Positions 1 through 8,990 of a stretch of 64,000 nt of DNA are shown in pieces. Under the pieces are notes generated by a model that was given only the letters and a program-made list of their open reading frames with translations, ran no database searches and was not told where the DNA came from. Numbering within the stretch: position 1 is the stretch's first letter; every line of letters begins with the position of its first letter. The stretch covers positions 124,001 through 188,000 of the forward strand of contig NZ_JADPKR010000100.1 of assembly GCF_023074055.1 (NCBI RefSeq). Reading direction: 5' to 3'. The translations under genes and the position numbers were made by a program. The stretch comes from Bradyrhizobium sp. 141. GTDB taxonomy: Bacteria; Pseudomonadota; Alphaproteobacteria; Rhizobiales; Xanthobacteraceae.

Positions 1-135
1 ACGGAGCGCAACGAGGCGCGCATCGTGTTCTTGATAGAAAAGACGAATGGCTCGATAGAGGACGTCAATGGTGCGCTGCGTTCTTGAGAACGTTACCGCG
101 CTGATACCGACCTTTTGTCTATCGACATCGATCAT
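1..135 (-). CDS. hypothetical protein, 3' part missing (runs off left edge)
   Basis: An open frame of 45 codons starts with ATG at 135 and is still open at base 1. The visible peptide begins MIDVDRQKVGISAVTFSRTQ and continues with an amphipathic stretch ending VLYRAIRLFYQEHDARLVAL. No other start lies between this ATG and the in-frame stop about 65 bases upstream. I do not recognise the family. The low stop density and reasonable composition make it plausible, but the fragment is short and has no strong ribosome binding site, so it could be spurious. Confidence 0.3.
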   Translation of the reverse strand, partial: MIDVDRQKVGISAVTFSRTQRTIDVLYRAIRLFYQEHDARLVALR

Positions 136-404
136 GGCTTCTGCCCAAATTGACTTTCTCCGTGCAGGCGCGGAGGTTGAGTCTCGTCTGCGATACGGGG
201 ATCAACGGGCCACACACGAAGCTTGCACGTCGTATCGGGCATAGAGCCCCGCTTCGAGGGGTTAACTTTTGAACGCGCGTGACGATCCTGGCGCGCGTCG
301 GATGACTGTGCGGGGCAGTAGGGGCAATTGTCTGCACCGCAATGAGCTGAGGAACAGGATAGTAGCGGCAGGCTGCTCAGAAGGGTGGCTGAGGGGAGGA
401 ACGT

Positions 405-2060
405 ATGACTACAATCGAAGGCGCTGGGACACTTTCAGGCGCTGGCGCGGGTTTTCTTGATCGCGAGCGGACCATCGCGACCGCCGGCTTTAATCGCTGG
501 CTGGTGCCGCCGGCGGCGCTGTGCATCCATCTCTGCATCGGCATGGCCTATGGCTTTTCGGTGTTCTGGCTGCCGCTGTCGCGCGCAGTCGGATTGACCG
601 CACCGAAGGCCTGCCCCGACATGTCGCTGTGGCAGGAGCTGTTCACGACCAGCTGCGACTGGAAGGTCGCCAGCATGGGATGGATGTACACCCTGTTCTT
701 CGTGCTGCTCGGTATCGCGGCTGCGGTTTGGGGCGGCTGGCTGGAGCGCGTGGGACCGCGCAAGGCGGGCTTCGTCTCGGCGCTCTGCTGGTGCGGCGGT
801 CTCTTCCTCGGTGCGATCGGAGTTTACACCCATCAGCTTTGGCTGTTGTGGCTGGGTTCGGGCGTGATCGGCGGCATCGGCCTCGGCCTTGGCTACATCT
901 CGCCGGTGTCGACGCTCGTCAAATGGTTTCCCGACCGCCGCGGCATGGCGACGGGCATGGCCATCATGGGCTTCGGCGGTGGCGCCATGATCGGCGCGCC
1001 GCTGGCGAACCTCCTGATGAACTACTTCAAGACCCCGACCTCAGTCGGCGTCTGGGAGACCTTCGTCGCGATGGGCGTCATCTACTTCGTGTTCATGATG
1101 ATCGGCGCGTTCCGCTATCGCCTGCCGCCGCCCGGCTGGCAGCCCGAGGGCTGGACCCCGCCGTCCAAGGCCAACGCGATGATCTCGAAGAGCAACGTTC
1201 ATCTCAACGATGCGCACAAGACGCCGCAGTTCTGGCTGATCTGGTGGGTGCTGTGCCTGAACGTGTCGGCCGGCATCGGCGTGATCGGCATGGCTTCGCC
1301 CATGCTGCAAGAGATCTTCGCCGGCAAGCTGATCGGCCTGCCGGACGTCGGCTTCAACGCGCTCGACGCCGGGCAGAAGGCGCAGATTGCCGCGATCGCC
1401 GCGGGCTTCGCCGGATTGCTCTCGCTCTTCAACATCGGCGGCCGCTTCTTCTGGGCCTCGCTGTCGGACAAGATCGGGCGCAAGAACACCTACTACACGT
1501 TCTTCATCCTCGGCATCGTGCTCTATGCTCTGGCGCCGACCTTCGCGGCGATGGGCTCGAAGCTGCTGTTCGTGCTCGGCTTCGGCATCATCCTGTCGAT
1601 GTATGGCGGCGGCTTCGCCACCGTGCCGGCCTATCTCGCCGACATGTTCGGCACCCAGTTCGTCGGCGCCATCCACGGCCGGCTGCTGACGGCCTGGTCG
1701 ACGGCGGGCATCATCGGCCCCGTCGTGGTGAACTACATCCGCGAGTTCCAGCTCGCGGCCGGCGTGCCGCGCGACCAGCTCTACAACACCACCATGTACA
1801 TCCTCTGCGCGATGCTGATCGCGGGCCTGATCTGCAACTACCTGATCAAGCCGGTCGATTCGAAGTGGCACATGAAGGACGCCGATGTCGCCAAGTTGCA
1901 GGCGGCGAGCGCCAGCGCTGCAGCCGCGGGGCCGCACGGCTCGTACGGCATCGGCTTTGGCGGGCTCGACGCCAAGGCGGGGCTGTTCTGGGCCTTCGTC
2001 GGCATTCCCTTGGCTTGGGGTGTCTGGAAGACGCTGGAGAGCGCGGTCAAGATCTTCTGA
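405..2060 (+). CDS. OFA-family MFS transporter, oxalate/formate antiporter type (OxlT-like)
   Basis: A 551-residue inner-membrane protein of the major facilitator superfamily, oxalate:formate antiporter group. The twelve hydrophobic segments are interrupted by a central cytoplasmic loop around residues 245-270. MFS loop signatures are visible: GWLERVGPRKAG after the early helices, and SDKIGRKNTYYTF in the second half. A last hydrophobic segment (FWAFVGIPLAWGVWKTL) follows a polar Ala/Gly-rich linker, so there may be a thirteenth span. The start is chosen because GGGGAGGA sits 5 bases before the ATG. Formate dehydrogenase genes lie 650 bp downstream on the same strand, which fits exchange of oxalate for formate or uptake of a related acid. 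The substrate cannot be fixed from sequence alone. Confidence 0.85.
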   Translation: MTTIEGAGTLSGAGAGFLDRERTIATAGFNRWLVPPAALCIHLCIGMAYGFSVFWLPLSRAVGLTAPKACPDMSLWQELFTTSCDWKVASMGWMYTLFFVLLGIAAAVWGGWLERVGPRKAGFVSALCWCGGLFLGAIGVYTHQLWLLWLGSGVIGGIGLGLGYISPVSTLVKWFPDRRGMATGMAIMGFGGGAMIGAPLANLLMNYFKTPTSVGVWETFVAMGVIYFVFMMIGAFRYRLPPPGWQPEGWTPPSKANAMISKSNVHLNDAHKTPQFWLIWWVLCLNVSAGIGVIGMASPMLQEIFAGKLIGLPDVGFNALDAGQKAQIAAIAAGFAGLLSLFNIGGRFFWASLSDKIGRKNTYYTFFILGIVLYALAPTFAAMGSKLLFVLGFGIILSMYGGGFATVPAYLADMFGTQFVGAIHGRLLTAWSTAGIIGPVVVNYIREFQLAAGVPRDQLYNTTMYILCAMLIAGLICNYLIKPVDSKWHMKDADVAKLQAASASAAAAGPHGSYGIGFGGLDAKAGLFWAFVGIPLAWGVWKTLESAVKIF

Positions 2061-2077
2061 TCGCACATTCCTCGCGA

Positions 2078-2106
2078 GCGGGAGCGCACCAAGGCCGCGC
2101 TCCCGC
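2078..2106 (+). terminator. GC-rich hairpin after the OFA transporter gene
   Basis: Perfect 10-bp arms GCGGGAGCGC and GCGCTCCCGC around a 9-base loop start 18 bases after the transporter stop. The downstream tract (CATTTCGATTGTTT) is only moderately T-rich, so this is a weak intrinsic terminator or a 3' end stabiliser. Confidence 0.55.
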
Positions 2107-2148
2107 CGCTCATTTCGATTGTTTCAAACTTTGCCCCTGGGGGATTCG

Positions 2149-2430
2149 ATGGTTCGTACACTCGTTTGTGCCGCCGCCGTGCTGCTCGTCGCCGGCGCCC
2201 TGCAATCCGCATCCGCACAGACTGCCGCGGCACCGGCCGCAACGCCACCCGCTGCGACCGAAGCCAAGCCCGGTAAGATCAAGCTGACCGCGCAGAGGCT
2301 CAAGGACATGAAGGCCAAGTGGAGCGCCAACAAGTCGAAGCTCAAGGACTGCCGCAAGGACGTGAAGGCCAAGGGCCTCGCGGGCGACGATCGCTGGTTC
2401 TACATTGAGGAGTGCATGGGCAAAAGTTGA
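2149..2430 (+). CDS. small exported lysine-rich protein
   Basis: A 93-residue protein. Residues 1-24 form a clear Sec signal peptide with probable cleavage after SASA. An Ala/Pro linker follows, then a basic domain rich in Lys with two cysteines (LKDCRKDV and IEECMGKS) that may form one disulfide. The arrangement, two cysteines about 20 residues apart in a Lys-rich exported peptide, resembles PsiF-like repeat proteins, but I do not claim membership. It follows a hairpin that ends the transporter gene, so it is probably its own unit. The ATG comes after GGGG at a suitable distance. Confidence 0.7.
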   Translation: MVRTLVCAAAVLLVAGALQSASAQTAAAPAATPPAATEAKPGKIKLTAQRLKDMKAKWSANKSKLKDCRKDVKAKGLAGDDRWFYIEECMGKS

Positions 2431-2644
2431 CGGTCAGCACAGGGCACAGACGCTCACCTGTGGTCTCGGAGTGCATGCGCGATACGATTTCGCTATCGCA
2501 GCATGGGAAGGCTTTATTGATCTCCAGGCCAATTCAGGCTTCGTTCTATCCGTTGGCGTGTTGCACCGAACGCAAGCGATGTCCGGCCGCCGATTCACGC
2601 TTTGCGTTGCGCCGCCCTTAACTGCTTCCGCGAGCACAATAATT

Positions 2645-2669
2645 CTCTTGGCATCTGGCATGCCAAGAG
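2645..2669. promoter_or_regulatory. perfect 25-bp dyad upstream of the formate dehydrogenase genes
   Basis: Arms CTCTTGGCAT and ATGCCAAGAG are perfectly complementary around the 5-base centre CTGGC. The site ends 43 bases before the fdsB ATG. No T tract follows, so an operator is more likely than a terminator. It also contains GG and GC dinucleotides spaced 10 bases apart, as in a sigma-54 promoter, but that match is otherwise poor. Confidence 0.55.
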
Positions 2670-2712
2670 CTAGAACTGGAGCTGTTCTAAAAGACGAGAT
2701 CGAGACGAATCG

Positions 2713-4419
2713 ATGAGCCACGACGACGTGCACAAGGTCCGCCCTTTCGAGCACCCCGGTGAGGGACGCCGACGCGCCAAGGCCACCCCTAAAGGGCGCC
2801 AGGTTGATCCGACCGCCGCGCACGAGATCGAGCTTCTGCTCGGCGACAGGCCGCGGCGGCGCGATCTGCTGATCGAATATCTGCACCTGATCCAGGACAA
2901 ATATCACCAGATCTCGGCCGCGCATCTGGCCGCGCTCGCCGACGAGATGAAGCTCGCCTTCGCCGAGGTGTTCGAGACCGCGACCTTCTACGCCCATTTC
3001 GATGTGGTGAAGGAAGGCGAGCCCGACATCGCGCCGCTGACGATCCGCGTCTGCGATTCGCTGACCTGCGCGATGCTCGGCGGCGAGAAGCTGCTGGAGG
3101 ATTTGCAGAGCGCGACGGGTCCCGGCATTCGCGTGGTACGCGCGCCCTGCGTCGGCCGCTGCGACACTGCGCCGGCCGCTGAGGTTGGCCACAACTTTGT
3201 CGACCACGCGACTGTCGCCAATGTCATGGCGGCCGCGAACGCCGGCGACACCCACGCGCATCTGCCCAACTATGTCGGCTATGAGGCTTATGTTGCCGGC
3301 GGCGGCTACAAGCTGCTGGGCCGCCTGCGCTCCGGCGAGCTGTCAAAGGACGATCTGCTGAAGGCGCTCGACGACGCCTCGCTTCGCGGCCTCGGTGGCG
3401 CCGGCTTCCCGACGGGCCGCAAATGGCGCGCCGTGCTCGGCGAGCCCGGCCCGCGGCTGATGGCGATCAACGGCGACGAGGGCGAACCCGGCACGTTCAA
3501 GGACCGCGTCTATCTCGAAAGCGATCCGCATCGCTTCATCGAGGGCATGCTGATTGGCGCGCATGTGGTGCAGGCCTCCGACGTCTACATCTACCTGCGC
3601 GACGAATATCCGGCCTCACGCGAGATCCTGGAGCGCGAGATCGCAAAGCTCCCGCCGGGCGGTCCGACGCTGCACATGCGCCGCGGCGCCGGCGCCTATA
3701 TCTGCGGTGAGGAATCCTCGCTGCTCGAAAGCATCGAAGGCAAGCGCGGCCTGCCCCGGCACAAGCCGCCTTATCCGTTCCAGGTCGGCCTGTTCGGCCT
3801 GCCGACGCTGATCAACAACATCGAGACGCTGTGGTGGGTGCGCGACATCGTCGAGAAGGGCGCCGACTGGTGGAAGGGCAATGGCCGTCATGAGCGCCAT
3901 GGCCTGCGCAGCTTCTCGGTCTCCGGCCGCGTCAAGAACCCCGGCATGAAGCTGGCGCCCGCGGGAATCACCGTGCGCGAGCTGATCGACGAATATTGCG
4001 GCGGCATGGCCGATGGCCATCAGTTCTACGCGTATCTGCCGGGCGGCGCGTCCGGCGGCATCCTGCCGGCGTCGATGGCCGACATTCCGCTCGATTTCGG
4101 CACGCTCGAGAAATACGGCTGCTTCATCGGCTCGGCCGCGGTCGTGATCCTGTCGCAGAAGGACAGCGTGCGCGCAGCCGCGCTCAACCTGATGAAGTTC
4201 TTCGAGGACGAGAGCTGCGGCCAGTGCACGCCGTGCCGCGTCGGAACCCAGAAGGCCGCGCTGCTGATGCAGAAGCCGGTCTGGAACCGCGCATTGCTGG
4301 AAGAATTGAGCCAGGCGATGCGCGATGCCTCGATCTGCGGGCTCGGACAGGCGGCATCGAACCCGCTGTCCACCGTGATCAAATATTTCCCTGACGAGTT
4401 CAAGGAAGCGGCCGAATGA
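2713..4419 (+). CDS. fdsB: NAD-dependent formate dehydrogenase flavoprotein subunit, FdsG-FdsB fusion
   Basis: A 568-residue cytoplasmic diaphorase subunit that passes electrons from formate to NAD+. Residues about 30-165 are NuoE/FdsG-like and carry a 2Fe-2S site with Cys114, Cys119, Cys146 and Cys150. Residues about 185-568 are NuoF/FdsB-like. They contain the glycine-rich NADH/FMN segment GLGGAGFPTGRKW, then GDEGEPGTFKDR, and a 4Fe-4S site with Cys502, Cys505, Cys508 and Cys542. In Cupriavidus and Rhodobacter, FdsG and FdsB are separate proteins; here both are in one chain. The stop overlaps the start of fdsA by 4 bases (ATGA), so the two are co-translated. A perfect dyad lies 43 bp upstream. 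The ribosome binding site is weak. Confidence 0.93.
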   Translation: MSHDDVHKVRPFEHPGEGRRRAKATPKGRQVDPTAAHEIELLLGDRPRRRDLLIEYLHLIQDKYHQISAAHLAALADEMKLAFAEVFETATFYAHFDVVKEGEPDIAPLTIRVCDSLTCAMLGGEKLLEDLQSATGPGIRVVRAPCVGRCDTAPAAEVGHNFVDHATVANVMAAANAGDTHAHLPNYVGYEAYVAGGGYKLLGRLRSGELSKDDLLKALDDASLRGLGGAGFPTGRKWRAVLGEPGPRLMAINGDEGEPGTFKDRVYLESDPHRFIEGMLIGAHVVQASDVYIYLRDEYPASREILEREIAKLPPGGPTLHMRRGAGAYICGEESSLLESIEGKRGLPRHKPPYPFQVGLFGLPTLINNIETLWWVRDIVEKGADWWKGNGRHERHGLRSFSVSGRVKNPGMKLAPAGITVRELIDEYCGGMADGHQFYAYLPGGASGGILPASMADIPLDFGTLEKYGCFIGSAAVVILSQKDSVRAAALNLMKFFEDESCGQCTPCRVGTQKAALLMQKPVWNRALLEELSQAMRDASICGLGQAASNPLSTVIKYFPDEFKEAAE

Positions 4420-7184
4420 CCAAGATTACGTTCGAGCTCGACGGCAAGCAGGTCGAAGCCAATGCCGGCGAGACGATCTGGCAAGTCGCAAAACGGCAGG
4501 GCCGCGACATCCCGCATTTGTGCTATTCGCCGGCGCCCGACTATCGGCCCGACGGCAATTGCCGCGCCTGCATGGTCGAGATCGAGGGCGAGCGTGTGTT
4601 GGCGGCCTCGTGCAAGCGCACGCCGTCAGTCGGCATGAAGGTGAAGTCCGAGAGCGCGCGTGCGGTGTCGGCGCAGAAGATGGTGATGGAGCTGCTCGTC
4701 GCCGACCAGCCGGCGCGCGAGACCAGCCACGATCCGGATTCGAAGTTCTGGCACTGGGCCCAGACGACAGGCGTCACCGAGAGCCGCTTCCCCGCCGCCG
4801 AGCGCTGGGCGACCGATGCCAGCCATCCGGCGATGCGCGTCAATCTCGATGCCTGCATCCAGTGCGGCCTCTGCGTGCGTGCCTGCCGCGAGGTCCAGGT
4901 CAACGACGTCATCGGCATGGCTTATCGCAATCATGGCTCGAAGATCGTATTCGACTTCGACGATCCCATGGGCGAGTCCACCTGCGTCGCCTGCGGTGAA
5001 TGCGTGCAGGCCTGTCCGACCGGCGCGTTGATGCCGGCCGTGATGCTCGACGAGAAGCAGACCCGCGTCACTTACGCGGACAAGAAGGTCGATTCGCTCT
5101 GCCCGTTCTGCGGCGTCGGCTGCCAGGTGACCTACGAGGTCAAGGACGAGAAGGTGATCTATGCCGAGGGCCGCGACGGCCCAGCCAACCGCAACCGTCT
5201 CTGCGTCAAGGGGCGCTTCGGCTTCGACTACATCCACCATCCGCATCGCCTGACCAAGCCGCTGGTTCGGCTGCCGAATGCGAAGAAGGATTCCAACGAC
5301 CAGGTTGATCCCGCCAACCCCTTCACCCATTTCCGCGAAGCGAGCTGGGAAGAAGCGCTCGACATCGCGGCCAAGGGCCTCGTCAAGATCCGCGACGAGA
5401 AGGGCGTGAAGGCGCTGGCGGGCTTCGGCTCGGCCAAGGGCTCGAACGAAGAGGCCTATCTGTTCCAGAAGCTGGTCCGCACCGGTTTTGGTTCGAACAA
5501 TGTCGACCATTGCACGCGGCTGTGCCACGCCTCCTCAGTCGCGGCGCTGTTCGAAGGCCTGAGTTCAGGCGCGGTGTCGGCACCGTTCTCGGCGGCGATG
5601 GATGCCGAGGTCATCATCGTGATCGGCGCCAACCCGACCGTGAACCATCCGGTTGCCGCGACCTTCATCAAGAACGCCGTCAAGCAGAATGGCGCAAAAC
5701 TGTTCGTGATGGATCCGCGCCGGCAGACGCTGTCGCGTCATGCGACCAAGCATCTGCAGTTCAAGCCCGGCTCCGACGTCGCGATGCTGAACGCGATGAT
5801 CCACACGATCATCACCGAAGGCCTGACCGACGACCAGTACATCGCCGGCTACACCGAAGGCTTCGAGGACCTCAAGGAGAAGATCAAGGAGTTCACGCCG
5901 GAGAAGATGGAGGCGATCTGCGGCATCCCGGCGCAAACCCTGCGCGAGGTGGCGCGTACCTATGCCCGCGCAAAATCCTCGATCATCTTCTGGGGCATGG
6001 GCATCAGCCAGCATGTTCACGGCACCGACAATGCGCGCTGCCTGATTGCGCTCGCGCTGATCACCGGCCAGGTCGGTCGTCCCGGCACGGGCCTGCATCC
6101 GCTGCGCGGCCAGAACAACGTGCAAGGAGCGTCCGACGCCGGCCTGATCCCGATGTTCCTGCCCGACTATCAGCCGGTCAGCCGTGACGATCTGCGCGGC
6201 AGCTTCGAAAAGCTGTGGCAGCAGGATCTCGATCCCGTCCGCGGTCTGACCGTGGTCGAGATCATGAATGCGATCCACGCCGGCGAGATCACGGGCATGT
6301 ATATCGAGGGCGAGAACCCCGCGATGTCCGATCCCGATCTCCAGCATGCGCGCCAGGCACTCGCGATGCTCGATCATCTCGTGGTGCAAGATCTCTTCGT
6401 CACCGAGACCGCGTTCCACGCCGACGTCATCCTGCCGGCCTCGGCCTTCGCCGAGAAGGACGGCTCCTTCACCAACACCGATCGCCGCGTGCAGCTCGCG
6501 CGCCAGGTGATCAAGCCGCCCGGCGATGCGCGGCAGGATCTCTGGATCATCCAGGAGATCGGCAAGCGCATGGGCCTGCCGTGGAATTATGCCGGTCCCG
6601 GCGACGTCTTCACCGAGATGGCAGAGCTGATGCCGTCGCTGAAGAACATCACCTGGGAACGGCTGGTGCGCGAAGGCGCGGTCACCTATCCCGTCGACGA
6701 TCCGAACAAGCCCGGCAACGAGATCATCTTCACCACGGGCTTTCCGACCGCGAGTGGCCGCGGCAAGATCGTGCCGGCCAAGGTCATCCCGCCGGACGAG
6801 ATTCCGGACGCCGAATACCCGATGGTACTGTCGACCGGCCGCGTGCTGGAGCACTGGCACACCGGCTCTATGACGCGTCGCGCCCAGGTGCTCGACCAGA
6901 TCGAGCCGGAGGCGGTGGCGTTCATGTCGCCGAAGGACATGCGCAAGAAGAAGCTTGCCCCTGGTGACTTCATTCGCCTGGAGACCCGCCGCGGCGCGGT
7001 CGAGGTCAAGGTGCGCTCCGATCGCGACGTGCCGGAGAACATGGTGTTCATGCCGTTCTGCTACGCGGAGGCGGCGGCGAACCTGTTGACCAACCCGGCG
7101 CTCGATCCGTTTGGCAAGATCCCGGAGTTCAAGTTCTGCGCGGCGAGGGCCGAGCGCGCGGAGATGCGGGACGCGGCGGAGTAG
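4416..7184 (+). CDS. fdsA: NAD-dependent formate dehydrogenase catalytic subunit (Mo/W bis-MGD)
   Basis: A 922-residue catalytic subunit that oxidises formate to CO2. The N-terminal about 220 residues are NuoG-like: a plant-type 2Fe-2S segment (CYSPAPDYRPDGNCRACMVE), then two ferredoxin motifs, CIQCGLCVRAC and CVACGECVQAC. The molybdopterin domain opens with a 4Fe-4S motif (LCPFCGVGCQVTY). The metal ligand is predicted to be Cys370, followed by His371, in TRLCHASSVA, so this is a cysteine and not a selenocysteine enzyme. The C-terminus has the usual MGD-binding barrel (STGRVLEHWHTGSMTRR). It overlaps fdsB by 4 bases. The maturation gene fdsC and small subunit gene fdsD, often next in this operon, are not here. 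Confidence 0.95.
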   Translation: MTKITFELDGKQVEANAGETIWQVAKRQGRDIPHLCYSPAPDYRPDGNCRACMVEIEGERVLAASCKRTPSVGMKVKSESARAVSAQKMVMELLVADQPARETSHDPDSKFWHWAQTTGVTESRFPAAERWATDASHPAMRVNLDACIQCGLCVRACREVQVNDVIGMAYRNHGSKIVFDFDDPMGESTCVACGECVQACPTGALMPAVMLDEKQTRVTYADKKVDSLCPFCGVGCQVTYEVKDEKVIYAEGRDGPANRNRLCVKGRFGFDYIHHPHRLTKPLVRLPNAKKDSNDQVDPANPFTHFREASWEEALDIAAKGLVKIRDEKGVKALAGFGSAKGSNEEAYLFQKLVRTGFGSNNVDHCTRLCHASSVAALFEGLSSGAVSAPFSAAMDAEVIIVIGANPTVNHPVAATFIKNAVKQNGAKLFVMDPRRQTLSRHATKHLQFKPGSDVAMLNAMIHTIITEGLTDDQYIAGYTEGFEDLKEKIKEFTPEKMEAICGIPAQTLREVARTYARAKSSIIFWGMGISQHVHGTDNARCLIALALITGQVGRPGTGLHPLRGQNNVQGASDAGLIPMFLPDYQPVSRDDLRGSFEKLWQQDLDPVRGLTVVEIMNAIHAGEITGMYIEGENPAMSDPDLQHARQALAMLDHLVVQDLFVTETAFHADVILPASAFAEKDGSFTNTDRRVQLARQVIKPPGDARQDLWIIQEIGKRMGLPWNYAGPGDVFTEMAELMPSLKNITWERLVREGAVTYPVDDPNKPGNEIIFTTGFPTASGRGKIVPAKVIPPDEIPDAEYPMVLSTGRVLEHWHTGSMTRRAQVLDQIEPEAVAFMSPKDMRKKKLAPGDFIRLETRRGAVEVKVRSDRDVPENMVFMPFCYAEAAANLLTNPALDPFGKIPEFKFCAARAERAEMRDAAE

Positions 7185-7230
7185 GCGAGGGCCTCGTCGT
7201 TATCGAGCACGACGCTTGCCACACAAACTT

Positions 7231-7335
7231 CTGTCATGCCCCGCGAAAGCGGGGCATCCAGTACGCCGCGGCCCATCGAGTCAATCACCACTGTCTCGGA
7301 GTACTGGATCGCCCGATCAAGCCGGGCGATGACAG
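7231..7335. repeat. dispersed imperfect palindromic repeat
   Basis: This intergenic element is bounded by CTGTCAT and ATGACAG and contains nested inverted segments (GCCCCGC with GCGGGGC, and CCAGTAC with GTACTGG). A related tail (CTCCTCGCAATGACGG) follows at 7371-7386. Elements of this look are scattered between genes in Bradyrhizobium-type genomes. It lies after fdsA and may serve as a transcript 3' structure. Confidence 0.6.
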
Positions 7336-7402
7336 TGATTGTGTGGTGCCAGCTTGCCCCAGGCAGCTTCGCTCCTCGCAATGACGGTGGTAGATATGGC
7401 TC

Positions 7403-7876
7403 ATGTCCAAAGTCACCCCCGCCACCCGCGCGCTCACGGCCGCCGGTGTTGCCTTTACTGTCCATGCCTACGACTACGATCCTGACGCCGAGAGCATCGG
7501 CCTTCAGGCCGCCGCCGCGCTCGGCGAGGACCCGGCGCGCGTCCTCAAGACGCTGATGGCGCTGGTGGACGGCAAGCCAGTCTGCGTCGTCGTCCCATCC
7601 GACCAGGAGGTCTCGATGAAGAAGCTCGCAGCGGCCGCGAGCGGCAAGTCGGCGCAGATGATGAAGCCGCCCGAGGCTGAACGCGTCACCGGCTACAAGG
7701 TCGGAGGCATCAGCCCGTTCGGCCAGCGTAAACCGGTTCGCACCGTGATGGAGCAGAGCGCGCTCGCGCACGACCAGGTCTTTCTCAACGGCGGTCAGCG
7801 CGGATTGCAGGTGCGGCTGATGCCAGCCGATGTGAAGGACGTTTTGAAGGCGGTCGTGGCGGATGTGCTGGCGTGA
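7403..7876 (+). CDS. ybaK: YbaK/EbsC-family Cys-tRNA(Pro) deacylase
   Basis: A 157-residue single-domain protein of the YbaK/ProX editing family, which hydrolyses mischarged Cys-tRNA(Pro) in the cytoplasm. Family hallmarks are the N-terminal TPATRAL segment, the VLKTLMALVDGKPVCVVVPSD strand block, the catalytic-region lysine in MKKLAAAASGK, and VGGISPFGQRKPVRTVME near the substrate pocket. The length is typical. The start ATG follows GATATGGCTC with no strong Shine-Dalgarno. It stands alone between a dispersed repeat and a HupE-like gene, and I see no functional link to its neighbours. Confidence 0.9.
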   Translation: MSKVTPATRALTAAGVAFTVHAYDYDPDAESIGLQAAAALGEDPARVLKTLMALVDGKPVCVVVPSDQEVSMKKLAAAASGKSAQMMKPPEAERVTGYKVGGISPFGQRKPVRTVMEQSALAHDQVFLNGGQRGLQVRLMPADVKDVLKAVVADVLA

Positions 7877-7895
7877 CGGCAACGGGGTGAGAAAC

Positions 7896-8981
7896 ATGAG
7901 GTGGCCGCGGCTGCTGTGGCTTGCGGTTCTGCTCGGCATCGGTCTTCCGGCTGAGGCGCATCAGGTCAACCTCGTCACGGCGCGCGTGGCGCTGAGCCCC
8001 GATCGCACGGTGAGCGTCGAGCTCGGAATGAAGGGCAGCGATGTCGACCGCCTGATCGGTACGAAGACCTACGATTCGAGACGGGACGCGGTCGATCCCG
8101 CGGCGGTCGAAGCGGCCGGAGCAGCCATCCTCGCCTATATGCGCACGCACCTGGCTGTAACGGGCGGAGCCAGGGCCTGCCTGGCCGGCGATGCAGCGAT
8201 CCTGGCCGACGGCGACGGCATCATCTATCGCAACAGCTTTGCCTGCGCCGGCGCCGGCGGCGACATCGTCTATCGCTCCACCGTGCTGACCGAGAAGGAC
8301 CCGGCCGCGCGCCAAATCGTCCTGATCGCGCAGGGCAGGTCGGAGACGCAGGCCCTGATCGATGCCGGCAACATTACGGTCACACTCTCAAACGCGCCGC
8401 CGTCGCTGTGGTCGACCATGCAGCGCTATGGCCTCACCGGCATCGAACACATCTTCCTCGGCTACGATCACGTCGCATTCCTGATTGCCGTGGTGTTGTG
8501 GGCCAGACGGCTCATTCCCGTCGTCAAGATCGTGACAGCCTTCACCATCGCTCATTCAATCACCTTGTCGCTCGCCGCGCTCGACGTCCTCGTGATCCCG
8601 GGCAGCATCGTGGAGCCTGCGATCGCGGCCTCCATCGTCTTCGTGGCCGTAGAGAACTTCTTCTCGCGCGATGTCGACAAGCGCTGGCGCATGGCCTTTC
8701 TGTTCGGGCTGATCCACGGTTTCGGCTTCGCCGGTGCGCTCCGCGAGATCGGGCTGCCACCGAACGCGGCGGTGCCGGCGCTCGCCGCCTTCAACATCGG
8801 CGTCGAGATCGGACAAGTCGCGATTGTCGCGCTGGCCCTGCCGGCGCTCGGCCTGTTGGACCGGCTGACCACGACCGACCGGACCGGCCCGGTGAGGGCG
8901 GCGAGCCTGGTCTACATGGTGTCGGCGGTCATCAGTCTGCTCGGCGGCTATTGGCTGCTGGTGCGCATTTTGGAGGCTTGA
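7896..8981 (+). CDS. HupE/UreJ-like membrane protein
   Basis: A 361-residue protein with a signal peptide (cleavage near AEAH), a periplasmic domain of about 150 residues, and a C-terminal half of about six membrane spans. The membrane part carries the HupE/UreJ_2 signatures GIEHIFLGYDHVAFL, FTIAHSITLSLA and LFGLIHGFGFAGAL, whose conserved His and Asp residues are thought to handle nickel or cobalt. The ATG at 7896 is preferred over an upstream in-frame start because it begins the signal peptide and follows GGGGTGAG. No hydrogenase or urease genes are in the window, so the metal and partner enzyme are unknown. Confidence 0.82.
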   Translation: MRWPRLLWLAVLLGIGLPAEAHQVNLVTARVALSPDRTVSVELGMKGSDVDRLIGTKTYDSRRDAVDPAAVEAAGAAILAYMRTHLAVTGGARACLAGDAAILADGDGIIYRNSFACAGAGGDIVYRSTVLTEKDPAARQIVLIAQGRSETQALIDAGNITVTLSNAPPSLWSTMQRYGLTGIEHIFLGYDHVAFLIAVVLWARRLIPVVKIVTAFTIAHSITLSLAALDVLVIPGSIVEPAIAASIVFVAVENFFSRDVDKRWRMAFLFGLIHGFGFAGALREIGLPPNAAVPALAAFNIGVEIGQVAIVALALPALGLLDRLTTTDRTGPVRAASLVYMVSAVISLLGGYWLLVRILEA

Positions 8982-8990
8982 GCCACCAGC

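Noticed and set aside
1..404. Insertion sequence remnant at the left edge
   Set aside because: No terminal inverted repeat or transposase motif could be recognised.
2650..2664. Sigma-54 promoter before fdsB
   Set aside because: GG and GC are spaced correctly, but the bases around them fit poorly and are fully explained by the perfect dyad.
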